Made by a program: the position numbers and the translations under genes
DNA from: Gnetum montanum
Taxonomy: Eukaryota; Streptophyta; Gnetopsida; Gnetales; Gnetaceae
Reading direction: 5' to 3'
Assembly: GCA_015680685.1 (NCBI GenBank)
Contig: MNCI01036287.1
Span: 3,767-67,766 of the forward strand
Length of the DNA stretch: 64,000 bases
The notes under the pieces: generated by a model
What the model was told of the DNA's origin: nothing
Database searches by the model: none
Seen by the model: the letters and a program-made list of their open reading frames with translations, nothing else
In this document: positions 13,305 through 24,480 of the stretch, piece by piece
How positions within the stretch are numbered: position 1 is the stretch's first letter
How the letters are laid out: each line of letters opens with the position of its first letter

Positions 13305-14190
13305 ATGACTTACCTTACTACACAAGAGCTTCTTATTGAGTGGAATAAGAAACAAAAGAAACAGTTCCTCCACAAATTTAAATGGTATATGGAAATTAAT
13401 GGATATCTTTACAAGATTTGTGTCAATGGACTAGTCAAATGGTGTGTTCTAGATGAGAACCAACAAAGAATCTTACAAGATGCACATGAGAGACCACATG
13501 GCAACCACTATGTTGCACATAGAAAAACATTGAAGTTAATGATGGTAGGCTACTTTTAGCCTATCATATTTAGGGATGCACATATATTCACTCAATCTTG
13601 TGAAAGATATTAATGTAATGGAGGACTAATGGCCAAGAATGAAGGTTCTTAACAATCAATATAACCATTAGAGCCATTTGATATATGTGAAATAATTTTA
13701 TGAGGCCCATCACACTAATGTCTAATGGGAAATCATCTATAACAGTGATAGTTGATTATTGTACAAAGTGGGTAGAAGTAATTGTAGTCAAAGATTGCAT
13801 AGCCAAAATAACTACTAAATTCTTTTAACAACAGATGGTAAATAGATTTGGAGTATCATGCATGCTCATATTCAACAATGGAACCTATTTTATAAGAGCT
13901 ACATTCAAGAAGCTAATGCAAAAACTTAGGGTAAATCAAAAATTAACCACATCATACCATCCCCAAGTGAATGGTCAAGCAAAAGTGACTAATTGAGAAA
14001 TCACAAGAATATTAACTAGAATAGTTAGTCAATTTAGAAAGGATTGGATCACTAAGATGAATTATGCTTTATGGGCATATAGATCCACATGGAAACTTCC
14101 AATAGGATACTTTCCCTATAAACTAGTTTATGGAAAACTTCTTATGCTTCTAATCCAAGCGGAGCTACAAGCCTTAGCTAGTAGTTAACT
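13305..14190 (+). pseudogene. Integrase of Athila-like element
   Basis: The zinc-binding N-terminus lies in the open frame 13,305-13,559 ('ILQDAHERPHGNHY.AHRKT'). Catalytic core pieces follow: 'DYCTKWVEVI' (about 13,750), 'NRFGVSCMLIFNNGTYF' (13,850), where the second catalytic Asp is Asn, then 'SYHPQVNGQAKVTN' (13,955), where the catalytic Glu is Lys. 'DWITKMNYALWAYRST' and 'PYKLVYGK' mark the end of the core. Several frames are needed to follow it. Confidence 0.75.
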
Positions 14191-14844
14191 TGGCCTAGAT
14201 CTAAACTTAGCTAAAAAAAGAATACCTTATGAACCTTAACCTTCTAAAGGAATAGTGACTTAGCTCTAATGAGTAATAAGGTACAAAAGAAATAGTCCAA
14301 ATGTAGGCATGATGCAAGAATACGATAAGTGTCAGTACAACAGAGTGACAAAGTTCTCTACTATAATCCTAGTCATGTGCCATAAAATGCTAAGTTACAA
14401 GACTTATGGGAAGGACCCTATATTATCCATGCAACATACTAATCTAGTGCCATGTAGATCTATCATCCAACCAACCCACAAAAGCTTATCCTAGTCAATA
14501 TTCAACAAGTCAAATCATTTTATGAATATCTCAACTTATTTGTGGACTCTACCCTATTTACCAAACTATCCTCAACTCGTTCCATCTTCTAGTTAACTAT
14601 TTCTAATAATGGTTATGGGGGTGTCTAGTGTGACACTTAGGCACTGAATTTTTTCTTTTTCTTTTCTTACTAATTTTTCACATTCTTTGATATCTTTTCT
14701 ATTCTTTTATACTTTTCTCATTCCTTAATCATTTTATATTCTTAAAATATTTTAAATTATTTCTTCATTTTTCCATTCTTATCATTTTCTATGATTTTTC
14801 ATCATTTTTCTTGTACATATTTTTGTTAATTTTCTAGTAAAGTG
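14191..14844. other. Post-integrase spacer up to the LINE insertion
   Basis: Noncoding and increasingly T-rich (14,640-14,810). The last 33 bases (14,812-14,844) are repeated at 16,840-16,873 on the far side of the LINE and look like its target-site duplication. Confidence 0.5.
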
Positions 14845-15337
14845 NNNNNNNNNNNNNNNNNNNNNNNNNNNNNNNNNNNNNNNNNNNNNNNNNNNNNNNN
14901 NNNNNNNNNNNNNNNNNNNNNNNNNNNNNNNNNNNNNNNNNNNNNNNNNNNNNNNNNNNNNNNNNNNNNNNNNNNNNNNNNNNNNNNNNNNNNNNNNNNN
15001 NNNNNNNNNNNNNNNNNNNNNNNNNNNNNNNNNNNNNNNNNNNNNNNNNNNNNNNNNNNNNNNNNNNNNNNNNNNNNNNNNNNNNNNNNNNNNNNNNNNN
15101 NNNNNNNNNNNNNNNNNNNNNNNNNNNNNNNNNNNNNNNNNNNNNNNNNNNNNNNNNNNNNNNNNNNNNNNNNNNNNNNNNNNNNNNNNNNNNNNNNNNN
15201 NNNNNNNNNNNNNNNNNNNNNNNNNNNNNNNNNNNNNNNNNNNNNNNNNNNNNNNNNNNNNNNNNNNNNNNNNNNNNNNNNNNNNNNNNNNNNNNNNNNN
15301 NNNNNNNNNNNNNNNNNNNNNNNNNNNNNNNNNNNNN
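14845..15337. other. Assembly gap (493 N)
   Basis: A run of N. It begins exactly after the left copy of the 33/34-base duplication, where the poly(A) tail (poly-T on this strand) and 3' end of the minus-strand LINE would be expected. Open frames spanning the N run are artefacts. Confidence 0.95.
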
Positions 15338-16839
15338 ATTGCAATGGTTAACAATCGTAGAGGAATCATGCAACAATTGAAAGGGCACATGAGGTTTATA
15401 GGGTAGAAGGTTCGATCCATTAGTCCATTGAAGACCATGGAAGAGACTAGGAACTGAAGCTTCCACATGCAAATTCTGATGAATGAAGTGATAAAGTCTA
15501 TCAGGGCAATGGTGCATAATTTTGGAAGCCCCATATAAGTTTTTGAACATATCCCAAGTAATTCATTGATTGGTGAGATGAAGACAGCTAAGGGAAACAA
15601 CTCCCTTTTGAAACCAGATGGTGGCTACCCTGGCATTTGAGGTGGCTAGAGGAGCAGAACATAGGGGCAGCCACCAAGGGCAAATCTTAGAAAGAAGAGT
15701 AGGGTTGATATGTATATTATTCCAATTCACATGAGAATGTAAGACTTGCCAAGCCTTCCAAATGCTTTTGAAAACATGTGTTCCAGGAATGATAATGTCA
15801 TGAGGACAAAGGATCCAATTAACAAGGTGGATACCCTTCCAGATAGACCTATTCTTAGGAAATGCTTGTCGAAGCCTTAACTGAAGGAGATTCCCAATAA
15901 TATTGGGGGCATCTAAGTGCTGAATCAACCACTTAGCGACAAGGGTGAGACCTTGCTTAAAGGAGTTCAAAAGGCCCAAACCACCTTTGTTGTTAGGAAG
16001 AGTTACTATATTCCAGGCTACACGATGAAAGCCTTTTTGAGAGTCCTTAGATGACCACATGAAATCTCGAAATAAACGTTCAAGCTTTTGATAAGAAGCA
16101 TGGGAAGGGGCCCAACATGACGAGTAATAAACATGGGTAGAGGCACAAATAGACTTACAGATTAGATACCTTCTAGCAAGGGTGAGGGGTTTGGTTTTCC
16201 ATTTTTTGATTTTTCTTTGAATTTGAGAAAGAACTTGATTCCCAAGAGCTTAATGATCTCATGATCTTGAGTATGCTTCCAACTATAATTGGGCAAATGA
16301 CTGTAGTTATTGGTGAAGCTATAAACAGAAGATTTTCGCCAATTTATGACAGATCCTGAGAGGGAGCAATATTGCTCTACTCGAGACAAGAGACACTGCA
16401 CATTATCCACATTGTTTTGAATAAGGAAAAATGAGTCATCAGCGAAATGCATATTGAGGAGCTGATGTTGAGGAGAAGATAGAGGAACCCCAAATAAAAC
16501 ATTGTTTTGAATATCCAAGCTAATTTGATGACAAAGAAAATCAGCCGCTATGATGAAGAGATAAGGAGCGAGAGGGCAACCTTGCCTAACAGACCTATGA
16601 ATAGAAAAGGGAGAAGTGATGCCGAAGGTAGTCGCGATTCGCGCAGTAGCATCTGAGAATAAGCATTCTACCATATGAATGAACTTAGGGCCAAAACCCA
16701 ATTTAGTCATGGTTTGGATAATGAAGTCCCACTTAATGTTATCATAGGATTTAGCGTCTTAATGTTATCATAGGCTTTAGCGTCTTCATTATCAAAACTA
16801 GTAACCATAAGACTACCACTACTATAAGAAGCATTACCA
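14845..16839 (-). mobile_element. 5'-truncated plant L1-type LINE
   Basis: Minus-strand non-LTR element. RT motifs lie at 16,710-16,162: 'RQGCPLAPYLF' and 'HFADDSFFL' (the FADD catalytic box is intact). The region 16,060-15,563 continues with 'WNIVTLPNNKGGLGLLNSF', typical of the stretch after RT in plant LINEs, and 'WKAWQVLHSHVNWN'. The 5' end is truncated inside RT near the AKAYDN motif, next to a 26-base tandem duplication. It is flanked by a 33/34-base duplication. The 3' end falls in the assembly gap. Confidence 0.8.
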
Positions 16840-16873
16840 TGTACATATTTTTGTTAATTTTTCTAGTAAAGTG

Positions 16874-18120
16874 AAAGGAATAAAACAAGATGTAGCCTTC
16901 AAATGTGAAAATTTCCCTATATTATCAAATCATTGGAAGATTGATTCTATATATAGTGAGACCACATCATCCATCCACTTATTTTCAATAATAAGAGGTT
17001 CTTACCATGGTCATAATGATATTCTTTTAAAAATAAAATAAAAATAAACTTGTGATCATTATGCCTAGATAGAAAAGTGAAGAACTAAGTAAGAATGAAA
17101 AGGGTGTGACATCAAAAGGATTTTTTGGATTCTCCAAGACTATTACTATAAGTTTATCCTGATGTTAAGTTGTATTATTTACTTGATTTCTAATGAAAAG
17201 TGCAAGTATGAATACAATAAGTGGTTGCCTTACCAAGTCACTAGAAAGACATTTTGCCCATTCTTGAAGGTAGTCCTCTAGTAAGGTCGATATAGTAAAA
17301 ATATGATAAATGCACAAAATAAAATTTCTAGAGGTTCCATTGGAAAGAAATGTTATCCATTCCTAAAGGTAGGTAGATTCTCAAAAATATCAAAAATAAA
17401 CAGTGCTATTAATAAACTACTTCTTTGAGCTAAATTTCCAAGTGATAATGCTTCTTATAGTAGTGGTAGTCTTATGGTTACTAGTTTTGGGATGATATAA
17501 TTTAATGTCATTGGTAAGTGCCATGGGCTTGGTCTGAATCCTAAATAGAAAGGCTAATGATCACTTTAACCATACATCACATACAAGAATTCATTATGCC
17601 TATGGTAAGACACCTCATGTTCCAGTTTCTACACTCCTTTCTAATCCCATTCTACCTCATTGGAATATGTAATAATAATCTAATGGTTTTGTATAATATA
17701 GTTGATAGGTATGTTCTACATTCAACTCCTTAAGTACCTACAAACACTTATAGGTATGGTTATACAAGGGTACTAAGTGTTGAAGCCTACTTTGGGGAGA
17801 TCCACTTGTATATCTCTTGTACCTCATACCTAATGACCAATTCCACATCATATTGTACCTCCAAGAAACTTTAACTATTGATTTTTTTAAAGTTTCACAT
17901 TTGATCATACTTTTGGCAATTCTTACTACCATTTCTTATATATCTAATTAAATTTCTTTGCCAAAGATTCCTTCTTTATGATCTTTAACTACCAAATTTC
18001 CATAATATAAACATCATTTATGAACAGAGACCCTTTAGAAAACTTCTAGATCTTCCAAACTATGAATTTGACTTAATTTTTTTTTACCAAAAATTGCTTA
18101 AAAATCACAATTTTTTGGTG
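16874..18120. other. Spacer of Athila-like element between LINE and internal promoter
   Basis: Noncoding AT-rich DNA. 17,446-17,489 is a perfect inverted copy of 44 bases at the LINE 5' junction (16,793-16,836). No gene is supported. Confidence 0.5.
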
Positions 18121-18374
18121 GTGACATAATAGCTACAATGTATTAAGGCCTACGACATTGTAGCTATGATGTCATATCAACAAAAAACTATATATATGCA
18201 TGAGGAGTTAGAAAATTTTTCATTTTCACATTTAAAAGCAAGGGGAGTTCATGCTATTTTTTTGAGCCTCTGATACCTAAACTTCCTAGTTCCATAACTC
18301 TCTCACTATAGCTTTGATTTACATAATTCTTGAATCACAGAGTGATCAACTTTGTTGAATTGAATATTAAAGGT
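18121..18374 (+). promoter_or_regulatory. Internal TATA promoter and intron donor of accessory ORF
   Basis: TATATATA at 18,189-18,196 is preceded by two direct copies of a motif also found in this element's LTR: TGACATAATAGCT (18,122-18,134) and CGACATTGTAGCT (18,153-18,165), against TGACATCGTAGCT at 8,111 in the LTR. A splice donor (AAAG then GTAAGAAT, GT at 18,373) lies about 180 bases downstream. The arrangement parallels 2,130-2,370, and the sequence just before the donor is similar in both. Confidence 0.55.
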
Positions 18375-18691
18375 AAGAATAAATAACAAATAAGAATATT
18401 TTAATAAATTAATTAAATAAAAGATAATGAACCTAACTAATTCTTCTAGCTAACTATCCAATGATAGAACAAACAAGAAAATGATAACTATGAGAAGTGT
18501 TAGTAATTTAAAAGAATGAGTAAACAAGGGTTTATTTTTGAATTTTTCTAACTCTGCAGTCATAGTAAAAACCACAGGTAATCATAAGAATAAAAGTTTT
18601 AACAAATCCAAGGATCTAAGAAAGGAATATGAACTACTGGAAATCTATTTAAATCCTTACATAAGATTAAGTAAATTGTTGATGATTGCAT

Positions 18692-21467
18692 ATGGCTCCC
18701 AAAAGACCCACAATGGAAGGATCCTCATAGCATGGAAGAAAAAGACTAAGAGATCAAGGTAGAGAAAAAGCTAGAGAACAAACACTGCAAGTGGAACAAG
18801 AATCTTAATCCTTTAGCATTCACCAACAAACCCTTGCTATAGAATAATTTGCACAGGTCAAGGTTGAAGTACCAGAAATTCCTGAGCAAGGAAAACATCT
18901 CACACTATTAGAAGAATGCCTCTGACTATCCAAGAGAAGTACATAATGTCCATAGTAATTGTAGAATTGAATTTTGGATCATTCATGAAGTTTGTTCTTG
19001 AGAGCATCCAAACCCAACTCCAACCCTCTCCTATATGGCCAACTCTATCATGTAATGTTGAATGATACCTAGGAGAAGTATGCCAATTTTGAAAGAATAA
19101 GAAATATGATGCTACCATTAAGATCAAAGGAGTCTCAGTGCCTTACTCCATTGAAGCCATTGCAAAGGTACTTACTATTCCAAATGTTGGAGTGAATATA
19201 GCATAGATATCCACTAGATCTAACACTAATGCAAAGAAGTAGTGACTACAAAGAACATAAGGAAACGAGGACAAGAAGTACAATAAATTAACTACTATGA
19301 AGAAGATCTACTTTAAGATCAGAACCTACCACTTGTTTCCTATCAAAAGATTCAACAGAATATCCACCTATGCTGCTAGAGGAAGCACAATTATTATGGG
19401 AAAATTCAATGTTAATATAGTGCATCTACTTTTTCTAGAAATATAGAGAAGGTTTGAAGAGAAGAAGGCAAGGAAATTCACACTCTCATTTCTTTGCCTC
19501 ATTAGGAAGTTGTGCAAGCAAGCAAGGATTCTGAGATATATAAATGATGTTCTAAGGAAAGCCTAGAATGCATCATATGTAGAGATGTCCAAACCAGTGT
19601 CACCAAGGAAGGATTAACTAGAGAAGCTAGCAAGCACTGAGGGGAGTAGCAAGGTCCACATAAACTTGTAACATTATTGCAATTGGATAATATGAAGCAA
19701 GACTTAGTGGGTCAACACTTGCTAGTGATAGACCTAGACAGAGTGCTTCACCTACACAACAAGATTTGCATACCTTTCATTAGTCACTTGTAATAGATAA
19801 TAGAAATCATAAATAGGGAATAAGAAAAGGTTCTACACTATACCAAGTCAAGGATAACTCTATAAGGCTTGTCATATTAATAAGACCTGTTAGTAGATAG
19901 GTATCTCTACAGGTAGGAGAGGATGATAATTAGGCACAATAGATTTTAGGGAACACTACATCTTTCTAGATCATGCTAGAAATTGGAGAAGAAGCTATAG
20001 TAGTGGTGATGCAACATCAAGATGTAGCAAAAGTAGTAGAAGTAATCATTTATCATATTGAACAATACTTTAATGTTCCCATTATACTGCCAATAGATAT
20101 TACAAGAATAAGAGATGTGAAAATGCTAGTTGTAATCTCTATGACCCCAGCAGAAATGTAGATGTCCTCGATCAACTACTGTAGATAGGAAAAGTAATGC
20201 AAAATCCCTTTGATATCCCTAGAAATATTGCTATAGTTCATTTTGACTTAATTGCAACAAAGGAAAAGTTGATCATGATAAAGATAAGGGTAGATCATGT
20301 AAAAAACAAAGTGTAGAGGTTGCAAGCTAAGTTAGCAATCTCAAAAGAAGAAACAAGAGACCTTGCATAGTATATAGCCTTAGACTAGGTAGATGCATTT
20401 AGAATAGAACAAGTAAGATAAATCATAGCAAGGGACATTCAAGTAGAGATGGAGAAAGAGAAGGTTGTATGGAATACATTAGTGGGAGAAGCACAAACAT
20501 ATGCACATACTAAATTCATAATTGCCTTAGAAGAAGAGAATAAGAAACTTGTTGCAAAGAATACAAAGTTGACATACATTGAAAAGTTAAAAAATATTCT
20601 TAAAGAAAGCATTCATCAATTAAGAGAACAATTTATTAGAGTCAACTAGGACATGAATAAGTTGACCAAAGAAAACTAAATCTTATTAATGGAAGGAGTC
20701 CATGTTATTTAACAAAAATCAACAATTGAGATTAGCGCATAGTATAATGAGGCCAAGAAGCATGAAAGGCTCAAAGAATACTTCAAAGACTAGGTGGGTA
20801 TGTACAAGAAAATATATGAAAAAGAAATCCAAATGGCCAAGGCCAAGATTAGTTCAATTACAACCTAAACACCTAATTGGTATCTAATTTTAGATAGCCT
20901 AGCCCATGTTCACGAGGTTGAAGTAAAGAATAAAGAATTATAGATTGAGGATCTCATAGAATACATTGGGTTAGAAAACCTTTGGTATGCTAATCTAGCC
21001 ATGTTAATAGTAGGTAGACCAAGGAATGAGCTAGAACAATGAGTAGCTTATGTATATGCATTGTATGAGAAGGAGTTTCCAAATAGGAAAGATGCTCAAT
21101 CAAAATTGTATGTTGCAAACTTTGAACTTGAAATAGTAGAATCCAGCTACTAAGGTTAGATGGATGTAGTAGTAAACCTAGCCTAATAAATTACTAAATA
21201 CCAAGAATTAAGAAAGGTAACCAATGAATTTAATAAAGAGAGCAGGAAATTCACAGCCTGGTATGTGAAAGCCAATAAGATGTTTTCATAGCTACCATGC
21301 CCATGGGAAGTACCAACACCATCAAACATCATAGGATTCACATAGATGATATATGATCCCACATTAGAGGAAGAGAAGCTTCAGGCACTTCTTAACCTTT
21401 TCCAATTTCAAAAGTCCAATGACAAAGGAAAGAAGTTGATGGAGTAGCCACCACTACTAAGAACTTA
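18692..21467 (+). pseudogene. Accessory (env-position) ORF of Athila-like element, copy 2
   Basis: Starts Met-Ala-Pro-Lys-Arg. Homologous along its length to 2,676-5,524. Near 19,100-19,560: 'ATIKIKGVSVPYSIEAIAKV', then 'TIPNVG', and later 'FTLSFLCLIRKLCKQARI'. A long helical Glu/Lys-rich middle (19,970-21,260) includes 'EEENKKLVAKNTKL'. The conserved end contains 'LPCPWEVPTPSNIIGFT' and 'MIYDPT'. It is broken by many stops, mostly TAG. It follows integrase on the sense strand, the position of the env-like ORF in Athila elements. The N-terminal domain resembles 'putative plant transposon protein' sequences. No signal peptide or membrane segment is evident, so a true envelope role is not supported. 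Confidence 0.6.
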
Positions 21468-21707
21468 AAGATTGCATCAAGATCTTTCATTTTATTTTGT
21501 TTTTTTATTTATTATCAATTTTTTCCATCATGCTATGCATGAAAATTTTGTAAAACACTAGTTAGAACATAATGCAACATTCAGAGTCAAGTAGTCATGT
21601 ATATAAGTAGTCATGTCATAGTTTGAGTATACCTTCCAATTTAATAAGGAACTCTATCCTCCTTTTGTTTTAACTTGAGGATGAGTTTCTTGTTAATCAT
21701 GGAGGCA
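21468..21707 (+). other. 3' untranslated region and polypurine tract
   Basis: A T-rich tail, then CTTGAGGATGAGTTTCTTG and the purine run CATGGAGGCA immediately before the 3' LTR. This would prime plus-strand synthesis. Confidence 0.6.
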
Positions 21708-22598
21708 TGATAAAACCTATTTTTGATGAGCCACAACATTGTATCTATTATATTGAATCTATGATATCATATCTATAACATCACAACTCTACATACATCA
21801 TCATTGATGTGATGTAGTGGATCCTATTCATCCTTATAAATACCAATACTTGGTCACACTAATGACAAAATTTCATTCCATCCTTAGTGGAACTCTTGCA
21901 TTTTTTTTCATAGTTTAAACTTAGTGATAGAGTGAATGCTTGTAGTCTGGTGTTGAATAGTTGAATGAAATATTTATTCGAGTGGATTGTACTTGTTCAT
22001 AATTCATGAAAAAAATAAAGATTGAGATTGTTTATCATCATTGCAACATCCACTTATTTTTTTATTTTACTTAACTAATTTCGTAAATTTGTTTAATTTT
22101 TCATTTTTAAATATGCTTACTTTAGTTTAGTCCTTTATATTTCTTAGGAATTTTACTTTTCCATGTTCATTAGTAAGGTGGAATAAGTATGACTAGTTTC
22201 AAGCATATAAGTCTAATCATTTGGTAATCCCAGTAGTGTTATTGCTTGGTTCACCTAGTAGCATAACACTTAGTAACCCAGTAATGGTTACATAAGCTCA
22301 AGACATGTACGAAAAGGTAGGAATAACTACTCATTACCATAGGATATAATAGATTTTATTCTCACTTTCATTATGTTTACACTTAGGAGTCATTGAGTCA
22401 ACAACATCAAGATATTATATGCCTTGCTTAGAGTTAAACCATACACTTGCAATTTACTAACTTGAAGGGGGAAGACAATGATCATGAACTGATTATTAAC
22501 TTCTAGAATACTTACATTGGCCATCCATAGATTACGATTTGATCATGCATGAAATTCTGACTTGTATGGTAGAGTGTTGGGATACTAGCTACTCATCA
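21708..22598 (+). repeat. 3' LTR of Athila-like element
   Basis: Starts TGATAAAACC and ends CATCA. It matches 8,071-8,972, with TATAAATA at 21,835-21,842 in the same context. Differences between the two LTRs are mostly transitions plus small indels, which indicates an old insertion. Confidence 0.8.
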
Positions 22599-22950
22599 CT
22601 ATGCTACTACACAAGTTCTTGCCTTACATTCTTGAAGAGATTGTTCAACTGATGAAGTTGATGAAAAATCCATAGGTTGGAGCCTTAATCCCATATAACA
22701 TCTAGCTCTATATTCCCATCTAGCTCTATGGTTGAAAAATCCCATTCAAGCTTGGAATGAGGAGAAGGAGGGTGAGGAAGAATAGTGGGTTGGGGGGTGA
22801 GGTGTGGAGAGGGAGTGGGGGAGGGGAAGAAGTGGAGGTGGAGGGGGAGAAGAGGTTATGATGGTAGACCCTAAAAATAAAAGATTTATTAAAGAAAGAA
22901 CATAAATACATTCAAAGTAGTAAAATGATGGTTCATGACCAAAAACCTAG
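22599..22950. other. Spacer with purine/G-rich tract
   Basis: No gene. Between about 22,757 and 22,855 one strand is almost pure A/G with runs of three to six G, flanked by ordinary AT-rich sequence. The open frame on the other strand is a by-product of this composition. Confidence 0.5.
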
Positions 22951-24480
22951 ATATAAAATGCATTACATCATAGGTTCAAAGCTTAAAAAATAGGACTAGA
23001 AGAAAAAGGAAAGGCTCAATGGTTTTGGGGATAGTAATATTAGTTTTTACCCTTGCAACCAATCTTGAAATAAATCCCCTCTATGGGAGGAAAAGGATCA
23101 AGTTATGCCCTCTATTAGAAGTTCCCTTTTGGGTTTTCTATTCCAACAAGAGGTTTGCTATTAAATCAAAATAAACCAAAAAGTCATATGAATCATAAAT
23201 GATAGAAAATTGGGCATCATCAAAAAGAAATCGAGGAATAGCATAGGAAGCATCCTTCCATGCACATAATGAAGAAAAAAATGAATTAATATCCCTAGGA
23301 TACTTTCTTTTCTTACTATGTACTTGAAATAAATACTCATATAAAGATTTAACCTTATCTCAAAAATGAAGCTTTGCTTTGTAGAATGTCTATTATAGAT
23401 CACATCACAATTGTACTTCCAAATGTAGAAAATGAAATCAAGTCAAAGCATATTCCAAGAAAAGATCAAAAGTGTTAGTATTTATTATCCTTGCACAAAT
23501 GGAATAAGTAGAAGAATTATGAATTTTTTTTAAATTCAAGAACTAAAAAATACCATTGCCAAACTTGTTGAGCAAAAGAGCAGCAAAAAAAAGCATGTTC
23601 AATAGAATCTTCATGAGAGAAAATTGAAAAAGTTGGATTATCAAAACCAAGAAGCTATAATCAACATCCAATAGGAAGGCCTCCATATAATAAATACTAA
23701 GCAAAGAGCTACACTTTTGGCTAAATCGTAAGTTTCCATAAGTTTTTAAACCTTTGTATCCAATATTTCTTCATATCTTGAATGTTTTGTGTATGATTAA
23801 GGATTTCAAAAGGGGATTTCTCTCTATCAAAGCATTGTTGAACTTTAGCAAGAGAAAAATGAACCATTTTATCACCATCAAGTTAAATCCAATTATCTCA
23901 AAAATAAGAAGAGGATTGAGAGGAAGATCCCAAGAAAATTGCCAAATATCTATCATGAAGAGTTTGGAAAGGGGCCTTATTTATTTTATTTAAATTATAT
24001 TTATCTTGAAATTATTCCCATTCTAATGGTATAGGATGGGTTGCATTAGAGAAAAAATATACAATATGAAGAATACCTTTATGATTGAATTTAATTATTT
24101 TTAGGTGAGAATCATAAGTAGCTAAAATACTAGTATTTCCACAACATGGTGCTTACTAGATAGACATTCATTTAGTGGAATCCCATGAATTTTGGAAAGG
24201 GTGCCATTGCAAATAAGAATTGATTTGTTGCCAAGTTAACCAAATGCATTGAAGCATAGTGTTGGTACAATTCTAGCCATTTCATGGAGTAGACTTTATA
24301 AGGTTGAAAGAAAGAAGAGCTTAAGATTGAAAGGAGATTCTGTGATAAAATAATAGAGGGCTTCTAAGTTAAATAGGTATGAAGGTATTAAATCTTGAAT
24401 GGTGGTTTATGTTCCTTGGAGTGTTTTTAGATGCTTGTGTAATAAGCTTGAAAAGATCTTTATAATAATAACTTTTGTTG
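22951..24480 (-). pseudogene. LINE C-terminal region with zinc-binding RT domain remnant
   Basis: On the minus strand near 23,540-23,660 the sequence 'HEDSIEHAFFCCSFAQQVWQ' matches the plant reverse-transcriptase zinc-binding domain (E..H.F..C..A...W), found after RT in plant LINEs. Flanking sequence on the same strand is LINE-like but badly decayed. It is probably the 3' continuation of the LINE whose RT lies at 27,360-28,410, separated by an inserted block. Confidence 0.5.

Larger units (their letters stand above)
8071..22598 (+). mobile_element. Athila-like Ty3/gypsy retrotransposon (decayed)
   Basis: Two LTRs of about 0.9 kb in direct orientation (8,071-8,972; 21,708-22,598) bound a gag-pol region in + orientation, an accessory ORF and a polypurine tract. 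The PBS reads TGGCACCATTGCCAAGGA, close to the usual plant TGGCGCCGTTGCCGGGGA site reported for Athila-type elements. RT motifs (FPLPF.DQ, FLDGYNGYNKI, MPFGLCNA) support an Athila-like placement. All frames are broken. A LINE inserted at about 14,845-16,839 and an assembly gap interrupt it. The five bases flanking each side (ACATA and CTATG) do not match, so no target-site duplication is recognised. Confidence 0.8.

Noticed and set aside
14782-15600. Long open frames of 170-272 codons on both strands
   Set aside because: They run through 493 N and are artefacts of the assembly gap.
18692-21467. True viral-type envelope gene in the Athila-like element
   Set aside because: Position fits an env-like ORF, but no signal peptide, fusion or transmembrane segment can be seen; the protein is mostly helical and coiled-coil-like.
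8066-22603. Target-site duplication of the Athila-like element
   Set aside because: The five flanking bases (ACATA, CTATG) do not match; either eroded or the true ends are displaced.
22726-22911. Pro/Ser-rich minus-strand open frame
   Set aside because: By-product of the purine-rich tract.
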